The position numbers were made by a program, and so were the translations under genes. Shown one piece after another: positions 1-5,495 of a stretch of DNA of 5,495 nucleotides. The notes under the pieces were generated by a model. It was not told the origin of the DNA and did no database searches. It saw only the letters and a program-made list of their open reading frames with translations. The first letter of the stretch is position 1. The number at the start of each line of letters is the position of its first letter. The DNA is from Flavobacteriia bacterium (GTDB lineage Bacteria > Bacteroidota > Bacteroidia > Flavobacteriales > Flavobacteriaceae), in contig QNYL01000306.1 of NCBI GenBank assembly GCA_003973375.1, forward strand, positions 1 through 5,495, given 5' to 3'.

Positions 1-123
1 GAAAACACAAGCAAAAGTATTCGTTTCGATAAGCCTGTTGTAAATACGACCTGCAAATTAGTAGATCCTGACAATGTTGGAGAACTTGTCGATCTGCTGC
101 ACAACGAAGCAAAAGTTATTTAA
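1..123 (+). CDS. etfB: Electron transfer flavoprotein beta subunit, C-terminal end (5' partial)
   Basis: Frame 1 is open from the window edge and encodes 40 residues ending in TAA at 121-123. The tail contains DPDNVGELVDLLHNEAKVI, which from memory matches the usual C-terminus of the ETF beta subunit: a final helix of the type 'NVxELVxLLHxEAKVI' that packs against the alpha subunit. The family protein is about 245-250 residues, so roughly five sixths of it, including the AMP-binding part, lies to the left. ETF is a soluble FAD/AMP heterodimer that takes electrons from acyl-CoA and other dehydrogenases and passes them to ETF:quinone oxidoreductase. etfA follows after 26 bp, the normal etfBA order, which strongly supports this call despite the short fragment. 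Confidence 0.9.
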   Translation, partial: ENTSKSIRFDKPVVNTTCKLVDPDNVGELVDLLHNEAKVI

Positions 124-149
124 TTATTTAATCCTCAAAAAGAAAAAAT

Positions 150-1115
150 ATGTCAGTTTTAGTATATGCCGAAAGTTCGGACGGAAAATTTAAAAAGATC
201 GCTTTTGAAGCAACTTCTTACGGAAAAAAAGTAGCTGAGATCGCTCAGACCAATATGCTGGTTTTAACCATCAATGCCGATGATGCATCAGAATTAAAGA
301 ATTACGGTGCGGAAAAGATCCTCACAGTAAATAACGATAAATTAAATACTTTTAATGCGAAGGCCTACGCCGATGTGATCAAACAGGCGGTAGAAAAAGA
401 AGGCGCTGATATCGTAATTATCGATTCAAGTTCCAACGGCCTGTATCTCGCTCCGCTTGTAGCAGGAAGTTTAAACGCCGGATACGCCTCCAATGTACTG
501 GATGTACCTGAAAGCATTTCTCCTTTTGTGGTAAAAAGAAAAGCTTTTTCTTCTAAAGCCTACAACCATTCAGAACTGACTACCAGCATCAAGGTACTCG
601 GATTGGCCAAGAACTCTTTTGGCCTTGTTGAAAGTGCCGGAGCCGGAGCTGAAGAAAGTTTTGAACCAACATTAAGTGATGCCGATTTCAGAATCACTTC
701 AAAAAGTATTGACAAAGCCACCGGAAAAGTTACCATTGCCGATGCAGACATTATCGTTTCAGGAGGCCGTGGTTTAAAAGGCCCTGAAAACTGGCATCTT
801 ATTGAAGATCTTGCCGAAGTGCTCGGAGCAGCAACAGCCTGTTCAAAACCGGTTGCCGATATGGGCTGGAGACCTCACAGTGAACACGTAGGGCAAACAG
901 GAAAACCTGTAACTTCAAACCTTTATATCGCCATTGGTATCTCAGGTGCCATTCAGCATCTCGCAGGTGTAAATGCAGCAAAATGCAAGGTAGTGATCAA
1001 CATCGATCCGGAAGCTCCTTTCTTTAAGGCAGCCGATTACGGTATCGTTGGAGATGCTTTTGAAGTAGTACCTAAACTCATTGATAAATTAAAAGAATTT
1101 AAGCAAAATCAATAA
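150..1115 (+). CDS. etfA: Electron transfer flavoprotein alpha subunit
   Basis: This complete 321-residue protein has the usual ETF-alpha length. The N-terminal alpha/beta domain (about 1-190) begins MSVLVYAESSDGKFKK, a typical start. The C-terminal FAD domain (about 200-321) carries SGGRGLK (204-210), CSKPVADMGW (231-240), VGQTGK (247-252) and LYIAIGISGAIQHLAG (258-273). The last is close to the PROSITE-type ETF-alpha signature, and NIDPEAPFFKAADYGIVGD follows at 284-302. Together with EtfB it forms the heterodimer that shuttles electrons from flavin dehydrogenases, such as those of fatty-acid beta-oxidation, to the quinone pool. The flavin-contacting position that is Arg in human ETF-alpha appears to be Lys233 here; I believe this is common in Bacteroidota. 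The ATG lies 26 bp after etfB behind an A-rich leader without a clear Shine-Dalgarno. A strong terminator begins 29 bp after the stop codon. Confidence 0.97.
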   Translation: MSVLVYAESSDGKFKKIAFEATSYGKKVAEIAQTNMLVLTINADDASELKNYGAEKILTVNNDKLNTFNAKAYADVIKQAVEKEGADIVIIDSSSNGLYLAPLVAGSLNAGYASNVLDVPESISPFVVKRKAFSSKAYNHSELTTSIKVLGLAKNSFGLVESAGAGAEESFEPTLSDADFRITSKSIDKATGKVTIADADIIVSGGRGLKGPENWHLIEDLAEVLGAATACSKPVADMGWRPHSEHVGQTGKPVTSNLYIAIGISGAIQHLAGVNAAKCKVVINIDPEAPFFKAADYGIVGDAFEVVPKLIDKLKEFKQNQ

Positions 1116-1143
1116 GTAAATCATATTTTTTAGTAAATTGTGC

Positions 1144-1209
1144 CTTCAAAAGGCTGATTAAATTACCGGGCCTGAAATGTCCAGATTAATCAGCCTTTTG
1201 GAGTTTTTT
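1144..1209 (+). terminator. Intrinsic terminator of the etfBA unit
   Basis: A perfect 15-nt inverted repeat joins CAAAAGGCTGATTAA (1147-1161) to TTAATCAGCCTTTTG (1186-1200). It extends outward by three more pairs, one of them G-U (1144-1146 with 1201-1203), giving an 18-bp stem. Six T residues (1204-1209) follow at once, as in a rho-independent terminator. The 24-nt loop can form a small inner stem (GGGC 1168-1171 with GTCC 1179-1182, one G-U). There is no comparable T-tract on the other side, so termination should work mainly in the plus direction, ending etfBA transcripts. The distal arm ends only 43 nt before the GTG start of the next gene. Confidence 0.9.
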
Positions 1210-1242
1210 ATTGTTATTTATCCAACCAAATCCTATATAAAA

Positions 1243-1866
1243 GTGAGTTTAGTTCGATTAAACATCAAAGGAATTTCCTATAGTCAAACTCAGAGTGGCG
1301 CATACGCACTGGTATTAAGTGAAGTTGACGGAGAGCGCACCCTGCCCATCATTATCGGTGCCTTTGAGGCCCAGTCTATTGCCATTGCTCTTGAAAAAGA
1401 GATCAAACCACCCAGACCGCTTACTCACGATCTTTTTAAAACCTTTGCCGAACGATTTCATATCGTTATCAAACAGGTCATCATACATAAACTGGTTGAT
1501 GGAGTTTTTTACTCAAGCCTGATCTGTGAATACGATAAAGTTGAAGAGATCATTGATGCCCGTACTTCTGATGCCATAGCTCTTGCCATTCGTTTTAACG
1601 CTCCAATCTTCACTTTTGAAAATATACTGGATAAGGCAGGGATCATTTTAAAAGTAAAAGACCAGTCAAAACTGGAAAAATCAAAGTTTAAAATGGAAGA
1701 TCTTGTTGCCGACCTGCAGGATATTGAAGAAGAAGGAGAAACAGGTGCTTTTGTTGAAGAAAGCCTGGAAAAACTCCATGAATTACTGGAAAAGGCCGTT
1801 GCCGATGAAGACTATGAGACGGCTGCAAAAATACGTGATGAAATAACAAAACGAGAAAAAAAATAA
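1243..1866 (+). CDS. Bifunctional nuclease (BFN, DUF151) family protein with C-terminal UVR motif
   Basis: The preferred start is GTG at 1243, giving 207 residues beginning (M)SLVRLNIKGISYSQTQ. An in-frame ATG at 1177 would add 22 residues, but these are encoded by the loop, distal arm and T-tract of the upstream terminator and match nothing I know in the family. The BFN domain spans about 1-135, with LPIIIGAFEAQSIAIAL (34-50), RPLTHDLF (58-65) and IDARTSDAIALAIRFNAPIF (104-123). After an acidic linker (about 150-170), residues 173-203 form a UVR (UvrB/UvrC) motif: LEKLHELLEKAVADEDYETAA then KIRDEI. The family is named for plant BFN proteins reported to have RNase and DNase activity, but the role of bacterial members is poorly defined. 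The UVR motif mediates protein contacts in UvrB/UvrC, which suggests but does not prove a nucleic-acid or regulatory role. The nupG-like gene follows after 15 bp. Confidence 0.9.
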   Translation: MSLVRLNIKGISYSQTQSGAYALVLSEVDGERTLPIIIGAFEAQSIAIALEKEIKPPRPLTHDLFKTFAERFHIVIKQVIIHKLVDGVFYSSLICEYDKVEEIIDARTSDAIALAIRFNAPIFTFENILDKAGIILKVKDQSKLEKSKFKMEDLVADLQDIEEEGETGAFVEESLEKLHELLEKAVADEDYETAAKIRDEITKREKK

Positions 1867-1881
1867 CGCCAAAACCTTTTT

Positions 1882-3126
1882 ATGAGCATCAAACTAAAAT
1901 TAATTGTATTAAATTTTCTTGAATTTTTTGCATGGGGTGCCTGGCTTTTGTCGGCCGGTGCATATATGTACAGCACCCTTCATTTTTCGGGAGTCCAGAT
2001 TGGTGCTGTTTACGGCACTTTAGGCATTTCATCACTCTTTATGCCGGCCATTATGGGAATTATTGCCGATAAATGGCTCAATGCCGAACGACTTTTCGGT
2101 ATCAGCCACCTGATTTTGGGAGGCTTGCTTTTCTGGATTACAGGCATTACCGATTTTGGCACTTTTTACATGGTGATCTTCCTGATCTCGATGTTCTATA
2201 TGCCAACCATTGCTTTGAACAATTCTGTTTCCTATGCCATCTTAGAAAGGAACAGTTTTGATATCGTAAAAGTTTTTCCGCCCATCAGGGTTTGGGGAAC
2301 CGTAGGGTTTATTCTGGCAGCCTGGCTTGTTGATCTTTTAGGGTGGAAAGTAAGTAAAGAACAATTCTACGTAAGTGCTATTGCCTCTATTGTACTGGGG
2401 ATCTACTCCTTTACCCTGCCCGGAGTCCCTCCTGAAAAATCAGAAAGTAAATCTTTAATGCAACGCCTCGGACTCGATGCCTTTGTATTGTTCAAGGATA
2501 AGAAAATGGCTGTTTTCTTTATTTTTTCCTTGCTTTTAGGAGCTGCTTTACAGATTACAAATATATGGGGAGTTCCATTTCTGGAAGATTTTGCCGCCGA
2601 TTATAAAGGTTATTTTGCCGTAGAACACTCCTTGTTCCTGATGACGCTTTCACAGATCTCAGAAACTCTTTTTATCCTGACCATTCCGTTCTTTTTAAAG
2701 AAATTCGGTATCAAGAAAGTGATGCTGATGAGTATGGGAGCATGGGTATTAAGATTTGCTTTCTTCGGTATAGGTAATCCGGCCGGAGGCTTTGTTTTCC
2801 TGATCCTGTCTATGATCATTTACGGTATGGCATTTGACTTTTTCAACATCTCCGGTTCACTTTTTGTGGAAAAAGAATCCAAACCCTCTATGCGTTCCAG
2901 TGCTCAGGGATTATTTATGCTGATGACCAATGGTATCGGTGCCATCCTCGGAAGTTATTCCAGCGGATTTATTGTAGATCATTATACCAATACTGAAGGT
3001 ATAAAAGACTGGCAAAAGATATGGTTTATCTTTGCCGCTTATGCCCTTGTTATAACATTAAGTTTTGCCATTTTATTTAAATATAAACACAAGCCGGAAG
3101 AAGATACAGAACCAGTTAAACATTAA
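1882..3126 (+). CDS. nupG: Nucleoside:H+ symporter, NupG family (MFS)
   Basis: This 414-residue membrane protein is close in length and sequence to E. coli NupG (418 residues) as I recall it. It belongs to the nucleoside:H+ symporter (NHS) branch of the major facilitator superfamily, which imports purine and pyrimidine nucleosides across the inner membrane using the proton gradient. Shared blocks include FFAWGAWL (15-22), IGAVYGTLGISSLFMPA (40-56), ADKWL (62-66), FPPIRVWGTVGF (132-143), LGLDAFVLFKDKKMAVFFIF (196-215), QISETLFILTIPFF (258-271) and AFDFFNISGSLFVEKE (317-332). Arg136, Thr140, Gln224, Asn227, Gln258 and Glu261 align with residues I recall lining the NupG substrate cavity. About twelve hydrophobic segments fit the MFS fold, with a charged central loop near 183-208 and a polar C-terminal tail. 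It sits 15 bp after the BFN gene and 21 bp before thyA, suggesting co-transcription and a role in nucleoside salvage beside dTMP synthesis. Confidence 0.95.
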   Translation: MSIKLKLIVLNFLEFFAWGAWLLSAGAYMYSTLHFSGVQIGAVYGTLGISSLFMPAIMGIIADKWLNAERLFGISHLILGGLLFWITGITDFGTFYMVIFLISMFYMPTIALNNSVSYAILERNSFDIVKVFPPIRVWGTVGFILAAWLVDLLGWKVSKEQFYVSAIASIVLGIYSFTLPGVPPEKSESKSLMQRLGLDAFVLFKDKKMAVFFIFSLLLGAALQITNIWGVPFLEDFAADYKGYFAVEHSLFLMTLSQISETLFILTIPFFLKKFGIKKVMLMSMGAWVLRFAFFGIGNPAGGFVFLILSMIIYGMAFDFFNISGSLFVEKESKPSMRSSAQGLFMLMTNGIGAILGSYSSGFIVDHYTNTEGIKDWQKIWFIFAAYALVITLSFAILFKYKHKPEEDTEPVKH

Positions 3127-3147
3127 AAAAAGAAAGAGAAAAGTACA

Positions 3148-3972
3148 ATGAAGCAATATTTAGATCTTTTAAAACATATAAAAGAAAAGGGAGTAGAAAA
3201 AGGAGACAGAACAGGTACAGGAACCAAAAGTGTTTTTGGATACCAGATGCGGTTTGACCTTTCGGAAGGTTTTCCAATGCTGACCACCAAAAAATTACAT
3301 CTTAAATCCATTATTTACGAACTATTGTGGTTTTTAAAAGGAAAAACCAACATCAAATATCTAAATGAGAACGGAGTACGAATATGGGATGCCTGGGCCA
3401 ACGATGAAGGAGAACTGGGACCCATATACGGATATCAGTGGAGAAACTGGAATGGAGAAGGAATTGATCAGATCACGGAAGTGATTGATACCATAAAGAA
3501 CAATCCTGACAGCCGGAGAATGCTCGTTTCCGCATGGAATCCGAGTGTACTACCCGATACCAGCGTTTCTTTTGCCGAAAATGTGGCTAACGGAAAGGCA
3601 GCTTTACCACCCTGTCACGCCTTTTTTCAGTTCTATGTAGCCAACGGTAAATTATCCTGCCAGCTGTATCAGAGAAGTGCTGATGTATTTTTGGGAGTAC
3701 CTTTTAACATCGCTTCTTATGCCCTGCTAACCATGATGATGGCTCAGGTTACCGAACTTGAATACGGAGATTTTGTTCATACCTTTGGGGATGTACACAT
3801 TTACAGCAACCACAAAGAACAAATCGAATTGCAGCTGAGCAGAACTCCTAAAGAATTACCAAAAATGGAATTGAATCCAAATATTAAAAATATCTTTGAT
3901 TTTACTTATAAAGATTTTAACTTAGTAAATTATTTTCCTCATCCTCATATAAAAGGAAGGGTTTCTGTTTAA
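3148..3972 (+). CDS. thyA: Thymidylate synthase (ThyA type)
   Basis: This 274-residue enzyme methylates dUMP to dTMP using 5,10-methylene-tetrahydrofolate and releases dihydrofolate. The hallmarks are intact: RTGTGT (21-26, phosphate-binding Arg21), Glu58 in YELLWFL, Trp80, the SRR pair (Arg123/Arg124, supplied to the partner subunit of the dimer), [12 protein letters not shown] with catalytic Cys156, [20 protein letters not shown] (171-190, with Arg176, Asp179 and Asn187), and HIYSN with His217 and Tyr219. Compared with E. coli ThyA (264 residues) there are about 13 extra residues between the Arg pair and the catalytic Cys (region about 133-153), which I believe is usual in Bacteroidota ThyA. 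The C-terminus is of the canonical length, ending IKGRVSV. The start follows an A/G-rich leader (3127-3147). folA lies three genes downstream in the same direction and recycles the dihydrofolate formed here. Confidence 0.98.
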   Translation: MKQYLDLLKHIKEKGVEKGDRTGTGTKSVFGYQMRFDLSEGFPMLTTKKLHLKSIIYELLWFLKGKTNIKYLNENGVRIWDAWANDEGELGPIYGYQWRNWNGEGIDQITEVIDTIKNNPDSRRMLVSAWNPSVLPDTSVSFAENVANGKAALPPCHAFFQFYVANGKLSCQLYQRSADVFLGVPFNIASYALLTMMMAQVTELEYGDFVHTFGDVHIYSNHKEQIELQLSRTPKELPKMELNPNIKNIFDFTYKDFNLVNYFPHPHIKGRVSV

Positions 3973-3990
3973 TCATTAAAAAAAAGGACT

Positions 3991-4209
3991 ATGAATTCGC
4001 TACAGTTAAAAAACAGTATCATCCGGAAGATCTCTCAGATTGATGATGCAGATCAGTTAAAAATGATTCTTGAACATATAGAACCGATCCATCAAAAAGC
4101 GATAGACAGAGCAGGTAAGATTCCTATGTTAAGCAATAATAAATCTGATATCAACAACGACAAAGAAAATTTTAACGAGTACATTAAAGAATGGCTTAAG
4201 GAAATGTAA
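3991..4209 (+). CDS. Small hypothetical protein, 72 residues
   Basis: I do not recognise this protein with confidence. It begins MNSLQLKNSIIRKISQIDD and seems mainly helical: an amphipathic N-terminal part (about 2-31), a polar Asn/Asp/Lys-rich middle (about 48-60) and a short helical end FNEYIKEWLKEM (61-72). It has no signal peptide, membrane segment or cysteine. The opening pattern resembles small antitoxin-like or addiction-module component proteins that are frequent in Bacteroidota. That is a weak, from-memory likeness, and no RelE/ParE-type toxin gene follows. An 18-bp gap from thyA and a 17-bp gap to the 2TM gene, with coding-like composition, suggest it is a real operon member. The leader has AAGGA (3984-3988) only two bases before the ATG, too near for a good Shine-Dalgarno. 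Confidence 0.7.
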   Translation: MNSLQLKNSIIRKISQIDDADQLKMILEHIEPIHQKAIDRAGKIPMLSNNKSDINNDKENFNEYIKEWLKEM

Positions 4210-4226
4210 TTTAAATAACCCTTGTT

Positions 4227-4601
4227 TTGGAACCAAAAGAACAACATTTACTCTACGAAGAGGCACGAAAAAGAGCAAAGCAAAAAAAAGGTTTATACTT
4301 TCATTTTGTTATTTTTCTGGTAGGCTCTGTTTTTATTATTCTTCTCAATAAATATCTGGGTATTTTACCTGAATACGACTGGTATCTATGGGTAGTTCTC
4401 GCCTGGTTATTTATACTGATCATTCATACTGTCAATGTTTTATTTCTCAAACGTTTCTTTGGTGAAGAATGGGAACGCAAAACAACGGAAAGCCTTATTG
4501 CCAAACACGAAAAAAAATCAATGAAACTGGAAAAGAAGTTAGAGAAAAAAGGTGTATTATCTCAAAGCATCCAGGAGAAAGATGACACCGAAACCCTTTA
4601 A
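4227..4601 (+). CDS. 2TM domain-containing membrane protein
   Basis: This 124-residue protein has the plan of the 2TM domain family. A charged cytoplasmic-looking start, EEARKRAKQKKG (11-22), leads into TM1 (about 23-41), a short aromatic loop (about 42-52, PEYDWYLW), TM2 (about 53-74), then FFGEEWERKTTESLIAKHEKK (77-97) and a Lys/Glu-rich coiled-coil-like tail to 124. The length and the 'FGxxWExxK' segment after TM2 fit the family, whose biochemical function is unknown to me. The start is TTG at 4227. The only in-frame codons between it and the upstream stop at 4212 are ATA, ACC, CTT and GTT, so no ATG is available without losing the conserved N-terminal helix. It lies 17 bp after the small hypothetical gene and 14 bp before folA. 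I recall 2TM genes beside thyA/folA in other Flavobacteriia, but cannot check this here. Confidence 0.88.
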   Translation: MEPKEQHLLYEEARKRAKQKKGLYFHFVIFLVGSVFIILLNKYLGILPEYDWYLWVVLAWLFILIIHTVNVLFLKRFFGEEWERKTTESLIAKHEKKSMKLEKKLEKKGVLSQSIQEKDDTETL

Positions 4602-4615
4602 ACCACATTCCATTT

Positions 4616-5104
4616 ATGATCATTATCATCGCTGCAATAGCACGAAACAACGCACTTGGAAAAGACAATCAGCTGATCTGGCATTTACCTGCCGATCTGA
4701 AAAGATTTAAAAAGATCACCTCAGGACATCATGTCATCATGGGGCGAAAAACCTATGAATCTTTGGGAAAACCGCTTCCAAACAGAACCAATATTGTTAT
4801 TTCAAGAAACAAGGACTATACAGCTGAAGGATGCATTGTAAGAAATTCTCTTGAAGAGGCTGTTGAATCTGCAAAGAACGATTCAAGTCCGTTTATTTTA
4901 GGAGGAGCTGAGATCTATAAACAAGGTATCGAATTCGCTGATATTCTTGACCTTACCTTTATTCATCACGATTTTGAAGCAGATGCATTTTTTCCTGAGA
5001 TCGATCCTGAGATCTGGGAAGAGATCTCCCGGCAGGATTTTAAAGCCGACGGAAAGAACAAATACGATTACAGTTTTGTTACCTACAAACGGATTGAAAA
5101 ATAA
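4616..5104 (+). CDS. folA: Dihydrofolate reductase
   Basis: This 162-residue enzyme has the usual chromosomal DHFR length. It reduces dihydrofolate to tetrahydrofolate with NADPH, restoring the cofactor oxidised by ThyA, and is the target of trimethoprim. Visible motifs are IIAAIARNNALGKDNQLIWHL (4-24, covering the Met20-type loop), Asp27 in LPADLKRFK (24-32; the catalytic acid, same number as in E. coli), GRKTYESLGKPLP (43-55; NADPH and substrate contacts), Arg57 in NRTNIVISR (56-64; contacts the folate glutamate in the family), FILGGAEIY (93-101; the Gly-Gly pair) and Thr114. None of the key residues is missing. The ATG is 14 bp after the 2TM gene. It is the last gene of the plus-strand cluster, and no clear terminator follows before the convergent gene. 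Confidence 0.98.
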   Translation: MIIIIAAIARNNALGKDNQLIWHLPADLKRFKKITSGHHVIMGRKTYESLGKPLPNRTNIVISRNKDYTAEGCIVRNSLEEAVESAKNDSSPFILGGAEIYKQGIEFADILDLTFIHHDFEADAFFPEIDPEIWEEISRQDFKADGKNKYDYSFVTYKRIEK

Positions 5105-5196
5105 AGATCATAACTTATAGACTGCTCTCTAAAACCTTATAACAGAGACAAAACAACCAATTAATAAAATGTTATATTACTAATCCACAATTACTT

Positions 5197-5495
5197 TTAC
5201 TGTAAATTTAGACCTGCATTTACTTTTATGAGTTGAAGTTGTGCATTGTTTTTTGCAACCAAAATGTACTTTTCCTTATTTATGGTAATTATTTCCATAC
5301 CTCGGACGTCTCCTACAATTTTTAGTCCGGAGTCTAGCATTCTTTGAGGTTTCAAATTACCCAAACCGTCTCCCTTAAGGAATAAACCAAAACTTGCATC
5401 ATTTCTTGGTGTTTCAACTTCTGTCATATACAAATTGCCTGCTATTATCGCATCTAGGTTTGAATCGTGGTCAAAATCTTCTATTATAATTTGAT
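5197..5495 (-). CDS. FG-GAP/VCBS repeat protein, C-terminal end (5' partial)
   Basis: On the minus strand the frame is open from the right window edge to TAA at 5199-5197, about 99 residues. The TTG at 5433 is not a credible start, because the frame continues upstream with a recognisable motif: DFDHDSNLDAII, an Asp-rich calcium-binding FG-GAP/VCBS loop (DxDxDxxxD). After it come GNLYMTEVETPRNDASFGLF then LKGDGLGNLKPQ, GDVRGMEIITINKEKYILVA and KNNAQLQLIKVN. This pattern is typical of the last beta-propeller blade of the large secreted VCBS/ASPIC-UnbV proteins of Bacteroidota, which are often linked to SusC/SusD glycan-uptake loci. The specific substrate or role cannot be told from this end. 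No C-terminal sorting domain is seen; the protein ends about 20 residues after the blade, at GLNLQ. The gene converges on folA, with a 92-bp AT-rich spacer (5105-5196) lacking a convincing terminator. Confidence 0.85.
   Translation of the reverse strand, partial: QIIIEDFDHDSNLDAIIAGNLYMTEVETPRNDASFGLFLKGDGLGNLKPQRMLDSGLKIVGDVRGMEIITINKEKYILVAKNNAQLQLIKVNAGLNLQ

Noticed and set aside
560..981. Two minus-strand open frames opposite etfA (560-751 and 799-981)
   Set aside because: They lie wholly within the well-supported etfA coding region, show no family motif, and look like antisense shadows.
1319..2261. Alternative plus-frame open frames inside the BFN gene (1319-1522) and the nupG-like gene (2073-2261)
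   Set aside because: Both are contained in genes with clear family motifs in the other frame, and neither has a recognisable product.
2610..2819. Minus-strand open frame opposite the nupG-like gene
   Set aside because: It is the antisense of conserved NupG membrane segments, with no independent evidence of coding.
3124..3147. Purine-rich leader before thyA as a possible riboswitch or regulatory site
   Set aside because: It is only about 20 bases, with no secondary structure; A-rich leaders are ordinary in Bacteroidota.
3123..3311. Minus-strand open frame over the start of thyA
   Set aside because: It is antisense to conserved thyA motifs; its Phe-rich end is only the complement of the A/G-rich leader.
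4999..5032. GAGATC repeated three times near the end of folA, with a small GGGA...TCCC hairpin
   Set aside because: It arises from recurrent Glu-Ile codons in normal DHFR sequence (EIDPEIWEEI) and has no T-tract; it is not a terminator or repeat element.
5120..5155. Possible weak hairpin TCTCT...AGAGA in the spacer after folA
   Set aside because: The stem is only 5 bp and no T-run follows, so it is not convincing as an intrinsic terminator.
5196..5206. Near-palindrome TTTACTGTAAA at the 3' end of the minus-strand gene
   Set aside because: It has a one-base centre, is too short to form a stable hairpin, and is unsurprising in AT-rich sequence; not called as a terminator or operator.

Overview
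This window reads as a piece of a Bacteroidota chromosome, most likely a member of the Flavobacteriia. Supporting this are the AT-leaning composition (about 40% G+C by eye), the A-rich leaders lacking clear Shine-Dalgarno sequences, the Bacteroidota-style EtfA and ThyA sequences, and a 'BFN + UVR' bifunctional-nuclease protein. The gene content is mostly core metabolism. I see no phage, insertion sequence, CRISPR array or RNA gene.

Layout, left to right. (1) 1-1115, plus strand: the last 40 codons of etfB, then a complete etfA, together the two subunits of electron transfer flavoprotein. A strong intrinsic terminator (stem 1144-1203 plus a T6 tail) closes this unit. (2) 1243-5104, plus strand: six tightly spaced genes with 14-21 bp gaps, probably one transcription unit. 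They are a bifunctional nuclease-family protein with a GTG start, a NupG-type nucleoside/H+ symporter, thymidylate synthase (thyA), a 72-residue protein of unknown function, a two-transmembrane (2TM) protein with a TTG start, and dihydrofolate reductase (folA). (3) 5105-5196: a short AT-rich convergent spacer with no convincing terminator. (4) 5197-5495, minus strand: the C-terminal end of an FG-GAP/VCBS-repeat protein that runs off the right edge.

The logic of the central cluster is pyrimidine and folate metabolism. NupG imports nucleosides. ThyA makes dTMP from dUMP and oxidises methylene-tetrahydrofolate to dihydrofolate. FolA regenerates tetrahydrofolate, so the thyA-folA pair closes the thymidylate cycle. 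The nuclease-family protein, the 72-residue protein and the 2TM protein are linked to this cycle only by position.

The points most worth a second look are the small unrecognised 3991-4209 gene (vaguely like the antitoxin-type small proteins of this phylum, but with no toxin partner), the 2TM membrane protein lodged between thyA and folA, and the long terminator hairpin that overlaps the naive ATG start of the nuclease gene. I did not find convincing evidence of an undescribed defence or mobile system here.
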